NCBI RefSeq assembly: GCF_008254045.1
Contig: NZ_CP042425.1
Span: 186,001 to 250,000, forward strand
DNA length: 64,000 nucleotides
From: Limnoglobus roseus
Lineage (GTDB): Bacteria > Planctomycetota > Planctomycetia > Gemmatales > Gemmataceae
Reading direction: 5' to 3'
Made by a program: the position numbers and the translations under genes. Shown in pieces: positions 25,567 through 34,277 of the stretch (position 1 is its first letter; each line of letters starts with the position of its first letter). The notes below the pieces were generated by a model. It saw only the letters and a program-made list of their open reading frames with translations. It did not search any database and was not told the origin of the DNA.

Positions 25567-26352
25567 TCAGTGGCCGGCGGCTTCAGGGGCCGGGGCCGGG
25601 CGTTTCGTCGAGCGCATCTTGTCGAGAAGCTGGCCGGCCAGCGCGATGTCGGGAATCTCCGCGAGAATCTTCGCGGTCTGTCGCTCCTTCATCTTGCCGA
25701 GCACCTTCACGACCGTTTCGAGTTTGCCGTCGTTGGCCATCTCTTGCAGTTGCAGGGCCGCCTTGTCCGTCGGCATCGCTTCCACGACGGACGCGACTTT
25801 CTCCAGGTTCTTCGCCTCGGCCGCGTCGGCTTCCGCCTGGGCCTTCTTCAAGTCCGCCGGCAGCGGCGTCTTCTTGACCTCGGCGACGGACTTTTCCAAC
25901 TCGTCCCGCTGCTTCTGAAGCGTTGAGGCCCGGTTGTCGAGTTCGATGTTCCGCTCCAGCGTGGCCTTCGTTTCGGTGGCCACCTGCTTGGATAACTTGT
26001 CCTGCACCTCGCGCTGCTCGCGGGCGTCTTGCAGCACGATCTCGATCTGTTCCAGGCGCTTCTGCAACTTCTCTTCGCGCTCCCGGCTGCGGGCCAGATC
26101 GCCGGTGTCGGCGTGCGAAGTCTCGGGGCCGTGACCCTTCTCGGCCGGCTTCGCGTGGTCGCCCTTGTCGGCCGGCTTACCGTGGTCGTCCTTCTCGGCC
26201 TTCTTCTCTTTGTCGGCGTCCTTCTTCGGCTCGTCCTTTTTCGCCTCGGGCTTGGCCGCCTCTTCCTTCGACTGCTTCAACCACATCGACAAGCCTGCCG
26301 ATACGGAGAACAACAGCATCGACGTCAGTGCCAAGATGATGAGATTTTTCAT
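25567..26352 (-). CDS. MotE-like flagellar protein (MgtE-N-like domain)
   Basis: 261 residues: one N-terminal membrane helix (about 3-24), a very charged Lys/Glu/Asp segment with a degenerate repeat HGKPADKGDHAKPAEKGHG (about 57-75), a long coiled coil (about 85-180) and a C-terminal helical domain (about 190-245: VEAMPTDKAALQLQEMANDGK, KMKERQTAKILAEIP) like the MgtE-N/FliG-type middle domain in MotE-like proteins. Between fliJ and fliO, which supports a stator-chaperone or motility role. The long KE-rich spacer is unusual. Confidence 0.72.
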   Translation of the reverse strand: MKNLIILALTSMLLFSVSAGLSMWLKQSKEEAAKPEAKKDEPKKDADKEKKAEKDDHGKPADKGDHAKPAEKGHGPETSHADTGDLARSREREEKLQKRLEQIEIVLQDAREQREVQDKLSKQVATETKATLERNIELDNRASTLQKQRDELEKSVAEVKKTPLPADLKKAQAEADAAEAKNLEKVASVVEAMPTDKAALQLQEMANDGKLETVVKVLGKMKERQTAKILAEIPDIALAGQLLDKMRSTKRPAPAPEAAGH

Positions 26353-26356
26353 GGTG

Positions 26357-26836
26357 TCACGCTGCCTCGTTTCGAGCCGCCTCGTTCCGATCCTCTTGTG
26401 CGGCCATCCACCGCCGCAGGCTGATTTCGTCGAGTTGTTCCTGAGTCTTCGCCTCGCGCTCCCGCTTCCAGGCGTCCCACTTTTGTTGGCGCAGAGACGT
26501 CAGGGCTTCCACTTCGCCGGCCACGGTCTTGCGCTCCTCTTGAGCGATCTTCCACTTTGCCTCGGCGGCGCTCGCGGCCTGTTCCGCCGCGGCGAGTTGC
26601 CGGCTGAGGTTCTCGGAGAGTTCGAACACGTTCACCCACTGGCACGGCGAAACGCCCTGCCCGAGTTTGCCGCTGAGCGCCTCGGCCACGCGAACTTGCT
26701 GAACCTTCACGCCGTCCACGACCGTCCGGGCGGCGATGAACACTTGCTCGGCTCGGGCTTCCTCCGCCTCGGCGATTCGCTTCAATTGCGACTTCACCTT
26801 CAGCACGCGGTCCATCGAGAACTCAAATCGCTTCAC
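26357..26836 (-). CDS. fliJ: Flagellar export chaperone-escort protein FliJ
   Basis: A 159-residue coiled-coil protein that docks to the FliI ATPase ring and FlhA. The GTG at 26836 gives the classical start MKRFEFSMDRVLKVK and has GGAGG 9 bases upstream; an ATG at 26869 would add 11 non-conserved residues. Helical throughout, with heptads broken near residue 70. The stop is 4 bases before the motE-like start. Confidence 0.85.
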   Translation of the reverse strand: MKRFEFSMDRVLKVKSQLKRIAEAEEARAEQVFIAARTVVDGVKVQQVRVAEALSGKLGQGVSPCQWVNVFELSENLSRQLAAAEQAASAAEAKWKIAQEERKTVAGEVEALTSLRQQKWDAWKREREAKTQEQLDEISLRRWMAAQEDRNEAARNEAA

Positions 26837-26939
26837 GGGCAATCGCCTCCGAAGGCGGAGATATGACAAGGTGGGCAGTTCGCGTCAAGGCGATCTGCTG
26901 CGACTCACCCGGCACCTTACGGTGCTCGGCTCGCCAATC

Positions 26940-28289
26940 TCAGAAGTTCCACTCGCGCGTCAGTTCCATCATCGCCGCCCGCGTTTGCTCGAAGTTCGCC
27001 CGCTCGCCGATGTCTTGCTTCAGGAACTTCTCGATCCGCGGCATCAGTTCGATCGCCTTGTCGTCCTTCAGGTTGTTGCCCTTCTTGTAAGCCCCCACGC
27101 GGATCAGGTCGAGGATGTCGGCGTGCGTCGCCAGGATCGACCGCAACTTCCGGGCGGCCAGGGAGTGGTCCTTCGACACCACGTCGGTCGCGATCCGGCT
27201 GATGCTCTTCGACACGTCGATGGCCGGGTAAATGCCGCGTTCGGCAATTTTGCGGTCCAGCACGATGTGGCCGTCCACGAAGGACCGCACCGCGTCGGCG
27301 ATCGGCTCGTCCAGATCGCCACCGTCCACGAGCACGGTCAACAGGGCCGTGATGCCGCCGACGGAGGCGTTGCCGAGGCGTTCGATCGTGTTCGCGAGAA
27401 CCTGGAAGACGCTCGGCGTGTAGCCGCGGGAGGACGGCGGCTCACCGCGGAGGAGGCCGAGTTCCCGCTGGGCCAGGGCCAACCGCGTGAGGCTGTCGAT
27501 CATGAGCAGGACTTGCTCACCGTTGTCGCGGAACGAGTCGGCGATGGCGATGGCCGCCTGCGTCGCCCGGACCCGCATCAGCGGCGTTTGCTCGCACGTC
27601 GCGACGATAATCACCGACCGGGCCAGGCCTTCCGCCCCGAGGCAGTCTTCAAGGAACGGGGCGACTTCGCGGCCGCGTTCGCCGATCAGGGCGATCACGT
27701 TCACGTCGGCCTTCGCACCCTTCGCCATTTCGCCGAGGAGCGTGCTCTTGCCGACGCCCGAACCGGCGAAGATGCCGACCCGTTGGCCGTGGCCGAGGGT
27801 CAGCGTGCTGTCGATGGCGCGGATGCCGCTGACGAACGGCTCGCGGATGCGGGCACGGTCCATCGCGGCCGGGGCCGGGCGGTTGAGTGGTTGGCGGGGA
27901 CAGTCGCCGATCGGCCCCTTGCCGTCGAGCGGGCGGCCGAGGCCGTCGATCACGCGGCCGAGCAACCGCGGGCCGGTCGGAACCGTCAGGCTGCCGCCCT
28001 TGCGGAACACCGGCATCCCCGGCGTCAGGTTGTCCACCGGGTCGAACGGGACGAGTTGCGAGAGGTTGTTCTCGAAGCCGATGACTTCCGCGAGGATCGG
28101 CTCGCCCTTCTTCGGCATGATCGCGCAGTGGTCGCCGACGGCCGCCTGCACGCTGCTGGTCAGCAGGCCGGTGACGCTCTTGAGCGTGCCGCCTTGGCGG
28201 TACAGCGGCGTCATGGAAATACTGCGGCTCAGCTTGGTCACGTCGAGACCGAGCGTGGGCGTCTTACGCAGTTCGAGCAGTTCGGGCAT
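26940..28289 (-). CDS. fliI: Flagellar export ATPase FliI
   Basis: An F1-beta-like ATPase that energises export. The start at 28289 (MPELLELRKT) is taken as the one giving a normal-length protein (449 residues) with AGGA upstream; it overlaps the end of fliH by 26 bases. N-terminal domain about 1-100, with LDGKGP near 121-126. The Walker A motif GSGVGKST is at 176-183, then GERGREV, and Walker B in VLLMIDSLTRLA. FliI-type C-terminus after about 375. Confidence 0.95.
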   Translation of the reverse strand: MPELLELRKTPTLGLDVTKLSRSISMTPLYRQGGTLKSVTGLLTSSVQAAVGDHCAIMPKKGEPILAEVIGFENNLSQLVPFDPVDNLTPGMPVFRKGGSLTVPTGPRLLGRVIDGLGRPLDGKGPIGDCPRQPLNRPAPAAMDRARIREPFVSGIRAIDSTLTLGHGQRVGIFAGSGVGKSTLLGEMAKGAKADVNVIALIGERGREVAPFLEDCLGAEGLARSVIIVATCEQTPLMRVRATQAAIAIADSFRDNGEQVLLMIDSLTRLALAQRELGLLRGEPPSSRGYTPSVFQVLANTIERLGNASVGGITALLTVLVDGGDLDEPIADAVRSFVDGHIVLDRKIAERGIYPAIDVSKSISRIATDVVSKDHSLAARKLRSILATHADILDLIRVGAYKKGNNLKDDKAIELMPRIEKFLKQDIGERANFEQTRAAMMELTREWNF

Positions 28290-28923
28290 CAGCCAAATTC
28301 CTGAGGAGGTCATCGCGAATTTCTTGCAGGTGGCGGGTCGGGTCGGACAAGACCAGCGAACCGTTACCACCCTCGACACGGCACTCACACCGTTGCAGAC
28401 TGTCGTCCGCCACCAGTTTCGGGTCATCGCCGGACAGGAGTCTTTGACCGCCGAGTCGGCGTTCGAGCAATTTCAAGTCGTCGGGGTTCAGCCAGACCGT
28501 GACCGGCGTGTCGTTGACGAGTTCGGCCGCCATGTCGCGGACCATTGCCTCGACCGGAAACTCGTCGGCCGACACCTCGCGGTGCAGCAACTGCACGGCG
28601 ATGGTCAGGGCGAGTTCGACGGCGGCGTTCTGAAGGCCGTCGAGGTTAGCCGCCTGTTGGCGGCTCAGTTCCGCGACCTTCGCTTGAATCGTGGCCAGCG
28701 TCGTCTGGATCATCTTGCGGTCGGCGGCCATGTCGCGGCCGATCGCGGTGTCCGAGAGGTTCTGGGGAATTTGCGGTATGGGAATGACGGGCGTGGCGGG
28801 CGCCACAGGAGTCGGTCGACGGAACGGCGGCAGCGGCGCGTTCGGCGAAACGCTAACAGCGTTCGAAAGCCGTCCGCTGAAGCTCACTCGGAACGTCGCG
28901 GGTGTGGAGTTCGGTCTTCCCAT
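28264..28923 (-). CDS. fliH: Flagellar export ATPase regulator FliH
   Basis: A stator-like regulator of FliI. 219 residues: a Pro-rich N-terminus (about 25-60), a helical middle (about 65-110) and a C-terminal domain with HREVSADEFPVEAMVRDM and VTVWLNPDDLKLLERRL, which matches the FliH/HrpE pattern. AAGGA lies about 10 bases before the ATG. It is the first gene of the leftward fliH-I-J-motE-O-P series, after a 242-base gap. Confidence 0.88.
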   Translation of the reverse strand: MGRPNSTPATFRVSFSGRLSNAVSVSPNAPLPPFRRPTPVAPATPVIPIPQIPQNLSDTAIGRDMAADRKMIQTTLATIQAKVAELSRQQAANLDGLQNAAVELALTIAVQLLHREVSADEFPVEAMVRDMAAELVNDTPVTVWLNPDDLKLLERRLGGQRLLSGDDPKLVADDSLQRCECRVEGGNGSLVLSDPTRHLQEIRDDLLRNLADARTARTA

Positions 28924-29165
28924 CCGAGGGAGTCCTTAATCCGTTGGGCCGATTCTGCTGTGGGCGAAATCGTTGCCAGCCGTGAGCAACTCAGAGCAGA
29001 ACCACGGTGCGTTCTCGCGATAGCTTAGTAGCGTATCGTTGTTGGAAGTGAAAGCATTATCGAGGGAATTTCAGCAGATTTCTTTGACCGATTCGAGCTG
29101 ATTCTACTCACGGCAGAAAGCTGGGAAGTCCACACCATATGAAGGGTGTTTTTGAAGATGGGGGA
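28924..29165. other. AT-richer intergenic region upstream of fliH
   Basis: 242 bases with no credible gene, clearly lower in GC than its surroundings (stretches such as GCATTATCGAGGGAATTTCA). It separates flgB-C-fliE-F-G from fliH-I-J and is the natural place for an internal promoter. A sigma-54-like element is marked at 28964-28978. No hairpin terminator was seen after fliG. Confidence 0.5.
28964..28978 (-). promoter_or_regulatory. Candidate sigma-54 type promoter upstream of fliH
   Basis: On the minus strand the 15 bases read TGGCAACGATTTCGC. Against TGGCAC-N5-TTGC this keeps the essential GG and GC with exact 10-base spacing and differs at two positions. It lies 41-55 bases before the fliH ATG. 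Single match by eye; the rpoN status of the organism is not visible. Confidence 0.3.
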
Positions 29166-30131
29166 TTAATCTTCGAGCGATACTTTTCCTTCCTCTTCAT
29201 ACTGCCGCAGGACGGCCAGGATCTCATCCTGGGCCTCCTTATTTTTCGCCTGGGAGACGTTGCCGATCATTTCCATCTCTTCGGTCAATAGTTCTCGCGT
29301 GCGGGCAGAAATGTTCTTCACGATCTTCGCAGCAACCGCTTCGTCCGCTCCCTTCAACGCGGTGGCAATCGTTCGCAAGTTCAACTGCGTGAGCATCTGT
29401 TGAAGTGGTCGGTCCTCGATCTTGTTCAGGTCACTGAAGCGGAACAGTTTCGCCTTCACGCTGTCGGCGAGGTCGCGGTCGGCGGCCTCAATCTTTTGCA
29501 ACACGGCCAGCCGCTCCGCTCGCGGCAGGCCGCGGAGCATGGCGGCGAGGTCGGCGATGCGGTCGGCTCCGACGGCTTCCGTCGGCTGGTCGATGAGGCC
29601 GTTCCCCTTCTCCGCGACCGCCTTCGCGATCTGGTTGACGAGGGCGAAGTTCCGGGGGCCGGGTTGCGAGTACCGCATTGCGATGTCGGCCCGCACCTCG
29701 GCCGGCATGCCCTTCATCACCTGCCCCGCGACGGTTGGTTCCAGGCACGTGAGAATGAGAGCGATGGCCGAGGGCGGTTCCCCTTCGAGTGCCCGAATGA
29801 GGCGGTCGGTCGAGAGTTTCTTCAACTCCTCGATCGGGTCGTCGGGCGCGGCTTGCAAAGAAACAGTGTCGGACGATTGCGCCACCGGACGGTATTCGCC
29901 AGCGGCGGCCGCCCCCGGGAGGTAGCCGCGGCCGAGGATGCGGTGCAGGTCGAAGAATTCCGTCAGGGCGGTGTCAAGATCGGCCGGCGAAGCCGGGGCG
30001 GCGTTCGTCAGCAGGTTCGCGCGCAACCGCTCGGCCGTCGGCCCCATCCGGCTGAGCAATTGCTCGACCAGATCGGACGGCAGCGCCCGGATGAGCGCGG
30101 TGGCCAGTTGTTCGCCGTTCACATCGGGCAT
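29166..30131 (-). CDS. fliG: Flagellar motor switch protein FliG
   Basis: The C-ring subunit that contacts the stator. 321 residues from the ATG at 30131 (MPDVNGEQLATAL). N-terminal domain about 1-95, middle domain about 105-185 (LSTDRLIRALEGEPPSAIALIL), and C-terminal torque domain (about 200-318: FRFSDLNKIEDRPLQQML, ALKGADEAVAAKIVKNISARTRELLTEEMEMIG). The charged torque helix residues are broadly present. It lies downstream of fliF with a 95-base hairpin-containing gap. Confidence 0.9.
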   Translation of the reverse strand: MPDVNGEQLATALIRALPSDLVEQLLSRMGPTAERLRANLLTNAAPASPADLDTALTEFFDLHRILGRGYLPGAAAAGEYRPVAQSSDTVSLQAAPDDPIEELKKLSTDRLIRALEGEPPSAIALILTCLEPTVAGQVMKGMPAEVRADIAMRYSQPGPRNFALVNQIAKAVAEKGNGLIDQPTEAVGADRIADLAAMLRGLPRAERLAVLQKIEAADRDLADSVKAKLFRFSDLNKIEDRPLQQMLTQLNLRTIATALKGADEAVAAKIVKNISARTRELLTEEMEMIGNVSQAKNKEAQDEILAVLRQYEEEGKVSLED

Positions 30132-30154
30132 CGTAGTTTCATTCGCCGTACAGA

Positions 30155-30230
30155 GTGAAGGGTGAACGGGCGGCACGCTGAAGGGGCCACCTTGCACCCC
30201 TTTTACCGTGTCACCCGTTCACCCTTTCAC
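30155..30230. repeat. Long inverted repeat at the fliF-fliG junction
   Basis: GTGAAGGGTGAACGGG at 30155-30170 pairs with CCCGTTCACCCTTTCAC at 30214-30230 with one bulged base, and inner blocks (GGCACG with CCGTGTC, AAGGGG with CCCCTT) extend the fold. The right arm covers the fliF stop codon. It may moderate fliG translation, stabilise the upstream mRNA, or be a repeat insertion. Confidence 0.7.
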
Positions 30231-31774
30231 GACTTCGCCCCCGCGAGCATCGTCATCGCCTCGGCCACGCGGTCCGGGTCGGTCCGGGCCAGCTCCTTCA
30301 GTCTATCGAGCATCTGCTGCCGCCGCTCCTCCGGCGTCGGTTCCGGTGGCGGTTTCGACGTCTCGTCCGCGGCCGGCGTGGGGGCCGGGCGCGCCCGGCG
30401 GCGGAGCATCGTCAACGGGACCAACGCCAGGGCCAGGGCGACGGCCACCGCCAGGCTGATGTTCCGGGCCAGGGACACGTACGTTTGAATCTTCGCCAGT
30501 TTCGCGGCCTCTTCTTCGGCCTCGGTCGGACCGGCGGTCGCAATCGGCGACGTGAGGCGGACGTTCGAAACCTTGATCTGGTCGCGGTTGGCGGTGAAGC
30601 CCACGGCCTGCTGAATGATCGCTTCCGCGTCGGCCACGGTCATCGTCGGGGCCGGTTGGCCTTCCGCGGGCGTCAGGTCGATCATCGCGGCGATGTTCAG
30701 CCGTTGCAACACGGCCCGATCGCCCTCCAGTTCGCGGACCGTTTTCGACACCACGTAATCGGCGTTCAGCACTTCTTCCTTCGAATTACCGCTCCCGCCG
30801 CCACCCGAAATGCCACCGGCCGGGGCGATGTTACTCCGTGCCCCGGTGACACCACCGCCGCGCGGCGGCGTGGTACTCTGCGAAGTCGTGTTCCGCTCGG
30901 CGATGACGACCTTGCCGTCCGGTGAGAACGTCTCCTGCCGCTCTTTGAGCCGTTGAAAATTGATATCGGCGCTGACGCGGATCACCGCCCGGCCCAGGCC
31001 GAGCGACTTGTTGAGCATGTCCTCGGCCTTCTTCGCCAGGTACTCTTCGAGCGACCGCCGGTACTCGATCTGGGCCGCAGGGATTTGGTCGCGTTCGCGG
31101 GCGTGGGGGTCGGACAGGGGCAGGCCGGTGGCGGCGTCCAGTACGGTGACGTTCTCCGCCTTCAGGCCGTCCACGCTGCCGGCGACCATCGCCACGATGC
31201 CCGCGGCCGCCGACGGGGCCAGGGCCATGTTCGGCTTGAGCTTGAGGACGACGCTGGCCGTGGGCGGCCGCTGGTCGCGCACGAACGGCGTCGGCTCGGG
31301 CCGGGCGATCATCACCTGGGCCGACTCGACCGGGGCCAACTTCATGATCATCCGGGCGAGTTCCGTTTGGATCGCCCGCTGGTAGTTGACGTTCTGCGTG
31401 AACGGCGTTGCCCCGAGTGAGGCCGAGTCGAAGAGTTCGTACCCTTTGCCGCCGCGGGCGGGAAGGTTGTCGGCCGCGAGGGCCACCTTCGCCTCGGCGT
31501 GCCGTTCGTAGGGGACGGAAACGCCCGTGCCGCCGTTGATGAGCTTGTTCGGAATGGCCAGGGCGTTCAGTTTCGTGACGATCGGCTGCACGTCTTCGAG
31601 TGCCTGGTTCGTCACCAGCGGCGTGTACTCGGCCGTGCCGGTCGAGAGGATCGAGAAGGCCGCGAGCGCCGCGAACACGAGCAGCGTGACGCTGACGAGG
31701 AGGACTTTGCGCAGGGTCCCCAGTCCGCTCCAAAAGGTGCGCAGCTGCGTCAGTAGCCGCTGAAGCGGATCCAT
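30227..31774 (-). CDS. fliF: Flagellar MS-ring protein FliF
   Basis: The membrane ring on which the basal body is built. 515 residues: membrane helix about 22-44, secretin-like ring-building motifs RBM1/2 (about 50-210, including GKGYELFDSASLGATPFTQ and YQRAIQTELARMI), RBM3 with a Gly/Ser/Pro-rich loop (about 300-345), and a second helix at about 453-475 before a short cytoplasmic tail that binds FliG. Standard length is about 550. Normal for the family. Confidence 0.95.
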   Translation of the reverse strand: MDPLQRLLTQLRTFWSGLGTLRKVLLVSVTLLVFAALAAFSILSTGTAEYTPLVTNQALEDVQPIVTKLNALAIPNKLINGGTGVSVPYERHAEAKVALAADNLPARGGKGYELFDSASLGATPFTQNVNYQRAIQTELARMIMKLAPVESAQVMIARPEPTPFVRDQRPPTASVVLKLKPNMALAPSAAAGIVAMVAGSVDGLKAENVTVLDAATGLPLSDPHARERDQIPAAQIEYRRSLEEYLAKKAEDMLNKSLGLGRAVIRVSADINFQRLKERQETFSPDGKVVIAERNTTSQSTTPPRGGGVTGARSNIAPAGGISGGGGSGNSKEEVLNADYVVSKTVRELEGDRAVLQRLNIAAMIDLTPAEGQPAPTMTVADAEAIIQQAVGFTANRDQIKVSNVRLTSPIATAGPTEAEEEAAKLAKIQTYVSLARNISLAVAVALALALVPLTMLRRRARPAPTPAADETSKPPPEPTPEERRQQMLDRLKELARTDPDRVAEAMTMLAGAKS

Positions 31775-31830
31775 CCGTGCCCCCGAAACGCCACCGCGTG
31801 CGGGTCGCTAGTTCGACCACCGCACGGCCC

Positions 31831-32133
31831 CTATATCTGCATCCGTGAGACTTCTTGGAACGCTTCGGTCAGGCGGTTCCGCAGTTCCAGTATGAGCCGG
31901 AACGACAGGTCCGCCTGGGCGACCGCGGCCGAGACGGTGTGCAGGTCTTGCGACTGCCCCGTCACGAGGTCGTTAACGGCCGCGTCGGCGGCCGCGTTCG
32001 CCTGTTGGTTCTCGTTCAAGAGCGACCCCAAAACCTGGCCAAATCCCCCGGCCGGGTTGGTGTCGCTGACCGCCCCGGTCGGCCGCGCGAGCGGCGTTAA
32101 CGGAGCAAGAGTTCCCACGGATTCCACGCCCAT
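31831..32133 (-). CDS. fliE: Flagellar hook-basal body protein FliE
   Basis: The MS-ring to rod adaptor. 100 residues from the ATG at 32133, selected because AGGAG lies about 8 bases upstream. The C-terminal helices (VNDLVTGQSQDLHTVSAAVAQADLSFRLILELRNRLTEAFQEVSRMQI-type, read in segments) carry the FliE pattern ending in MQI. Located between flgC and fliF, as expected. Confidence 0.92.
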   Translation of the reverse strand: MGVESVGTLAPLTPLARPTGAVSDTNPAGGFGQVLGSLLNENQQANAAADAAVNDLVTGQSQDLHTVSAAVAQADLSFRLILELRNRLTEAFQEVSRMQI

Positions 32134-32209
32134 AACGAAACTCCTGTGTGCGGTCAACGCGGGTTTGACTGGGTTGGAACTCGGAGCAGAAGCGGCGGGT
32201 CAGAAAATG

Positions 32210-32644
32210 TTACGTCCGAAGCAGCGACAGTGCTTGCTCGCTCATCTGGCGGAAGGTCTGAATTGCCTTCAGGTTCGCTTCGTAGGAGCGGCTCGCGGTC
32301 AGGAGGTTGACCATCTCGATCGGCAACTGCACGTTCGGCAACTTCACGTAGCCGGTCTCGTCGGCGTCGGGGTGGCTCGGGTTGTAAACCCGCGGGAACT
32401 CCGTCTGGTCTTCGACCAACTCGACCGCCTGCACGCCGCCGAGGGTCGGCGGGCCGTGCTTGCCGGCTTCCTGCCCGAGCACTTCGGCGAAGACCACGTC
32501 CTGCCGGCGGTACGGGCCGCCGTTGGCGCTCTTGGTGGCGTTCGCGTTGGCGATGTTGTTCGCGATCACTTCCATGCGGAAGCGCTCGGCCGTCATGCCG
32601 GAACTGCTGATGGCCGTGGCCGCGAAGAGGTTGTTGAACGGCAT
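32210..32644 (-). CDS. flgC: Flagellar proximal rod protein FlgC
   Basis: 144 residues. The N-terminal rod signature ISSSGMTAERFRMEVIANNIANANAT and C-terminal VNLLTASRSYEANLKAIQTFRQMSEQALSLL form the paired D0 helices. The middle carries a VYNPSHPDADETGYV segment characteristic of FlgC. It lies 25 bases after flgB. Confidence 0.95.
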   Translation of the reverse strand: MPFNNLFAATAISSSGMTAERFRMEVIANNIANANATKSANGGPYRRQDVVFAEVLGQEAGKHGPPTLGGVQAVELVEDQTEFPRVYNPSHPDADETGYVKLPNVQLPIEMVNLLTASRSYEANLKAIQTFRQMSEQALSLLRT

Positions 32645-32669
32645 GAGACGCTCCCTGGATTCGTCCGGA

Positions 32670-33011
32670 TTAGCGGCCGGAAATCGCGGACCGCAACGAC
32701 CCGACGCGGCTCGCCAGGATTTGCGACGCGGCCTGATAGAGCAGGCTGTTCTTGGTCATCGCGTTGATTTCTTTGTCGATGTCCACGTTGTTGCCGTCGA
32801 CCCGCTCGGGGCCGTCGGACTCCGTCACCACCGGCTTCACGGTGGCCGGTTGCCCGAGGTGTTTGGACAGTTCGTCCTCGAACGTTACTTCCATCGCCTT
32901 GTAGTTCGGCGTGTTCACGTTCGCGATATTGTTGGCGATCACCCGGTGCCGGAGGGCGGCCACGGTCATCGACTGGGTGAGCAGGTTAAAGCCAAACGCG
33001 GTCGGTGTCAT
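32670..33011 (-). CDS. flgB: Flagellar proximal rod protein FlgB
   Basis: 113 residues, first gene of the long leftward flagellar series. The rod signature LRHRVIANNIANVNTPNYKAMEVTFEDEL is near residues 20-50 and the C-terminal helix DKEINAMTKNSLLYQAASQIL is present. The 164-base region upstream is divergent from the second FliK-like gene and should hold both promoters. A small inverted repeat TTCCCG-N5-CGGGAA lies at 33140-33156. Confidence 0.93.
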   Translation of the reverse strand: MTPTAFGFNLLTQSMTVAALRHRVIANNIANVNTPNYKAMEVTFEDELSKHLGQPATVKPVVTESDGPERVDGNNVDIDKEINAMTKNSLLYQAASQILASRVGSLRSAISGR

Positions 33012-33175
33012 TTCGCATTCTTCGACCGGCAGACTGGGCAGAGTTGAACGATTGTGCGGATTATTCGCCCCACTGCATCAAGACGCCCCACTCGCGGCAC
33101 ACAACTGTAGAAGTCCGGTCGTGGCGTCCACAGGCGGTATTCCCGCGGCCCGGGAAATTAGGCTAAACTGCGGTC

Positions 33176-34276
33176 ATGCAGATTCAGCCCACCACCAGCA
33201 GCCCGCTCGCGGCGATTGCCGCCCAACAGTCGGCTAACGTCGCCCGGTTGATCGGCGGTGACGTGGGCGGCTTGCCGGTCGGGGCGTTGCTCTCGGCCGT
33301 AGTCTCGAACGTGTTGAACGGTGCAACCACCCTCGACGTGGCCGGGAAGCAATTGACGGTCCGCACGGCCTTGTCGCTGAACATCGGCGACGCGGTCACG
33401 GTCGCGCTTTCGCCGAACGGCCAACTCGAAGTCACCCGACCGACGCCCATCGCCGCGTCCCAGACGATTCGGACCACCCCCGTCGCCGTTGATTCGCCCA
33501 TCGCGACGGTCGGCGACATTCTCCGCCAGGACAAGCCGCCGCCGCTCGGCGAGAGTCTGCCCAACCTGCGGACGGAAATCGCCGATCAACCGCGGGCCGC
33601 GAAGGTGCGGACGGTCCTCGATTCGATCCTGCCCGACACGCCCCGGCCGACCGACGCCGGACAACTGGAATCGCTCGTGAAGGACGGCGGGCAGTTCCTG
33701 GAAGCGAAACTGGAACGCCGCGCGGCCGGCGAGCGGATCAACTTCGGCCAGGATTTGAAGGCGGTGCTGACCGAACTGGTCGCCGCCGCACCGCAACTGG
33801 TGGCCGCCCGCACGACGCTCGACGGCATCGAGTACCAACAAGCCGCGAACGTGCTGGCCCAGCAATCGACCGGGGCGTTCGTCGTGCCGGTGCCGTTCCC
33901 CGACGGGACCAACTGGCGGACGCTACACCTGGCCATCGAACCCGATGCCAGCGGCGGCGAATCGGCGTCCGAGCGGACGGATCGTTTCCGCCTGCTGATG
34001 CACGTGCCGCTGACCGAACTCGGCGAAACGTACATCGACGCCAGCGTAGACGGCGATCACCTGCGGGCGGTGCTGTACCTCGATTCGACCACCGCCCGCG
34101 AACAGGTCCGGCCGGAGTTGGCCGGACTGGAAACGGAGTTGCGGGCCAGCGGCTTCCGCGATGTGCTGCTCGACGTCCGCCCGGCGAGTGACCTGCCCGA
34201 CCGCCGCCGTCAGCAGGCGAACGCGATGGCGGCGGGCCGGGCCGACACGACTTCCGTCGTCGATGTGAGGGTGTAA
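33176..34276 (+). CDS. FliK-like protein (second hook-length-control-type gene)
   Basis: 366 residues, no signal. The N-terminal part includes a beta-rich segment (GKQLTVRTALSLNIGDAVTVAL, about 60-85). The C-terminal 110 residues (about 235-345: DRFRLLMHVPLTELGETYIDASVDGDHLRAVLYL, LETELRASGFRDVLLDVRP) resemble the FliK C-terminal domain. It is followed after one base by an FlhB-C-like gene, the same pairing as ylqG-ylqH in Bacillus. It might act in export regulation rather than as the hook ruler. The assignment rests mainly on pattern and context. Confidence 0.65.
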   Translation: MQIQPTTSSPLAAIAAQQSANVARLIGGDVGGLPVGALLSAVVSNVLNGATTLDVAGKQLTVRTALSLNIGDAVTVALSPNGQLEVTRPTPIAASQTIRTTPVAVDSPIATVGDILRQDKPPPLGESLPNLRTEIADQPRAAKVRTVLDSILPDTPRPTDAGQLESLVKDGGQFLEAKLERRAAGERINFGQDLKAVLTELVAAAPQLVAARTTLDGIEYQQAANVLAQQSTGAFVVPVPFPDGTNWRTLHLAIEPDASGGESASERTDRFRLLMHVPLTELGETYIDASVDGDHLRAVLYLDSTTAREQVRPELAGLETELRASGFRDVLLDVRPASDLPDRRRQQANAMAAGRADTTSVVDVRV

Positions 34277-34277
34277 C

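Noticed and set aside
28979..29165. Search for a small gene or RNA in the AT-richer gap between fliG and fliH
   Set aside because: No open frame with a ribosome site and no stable fold was found. It is more likely a promoter region.
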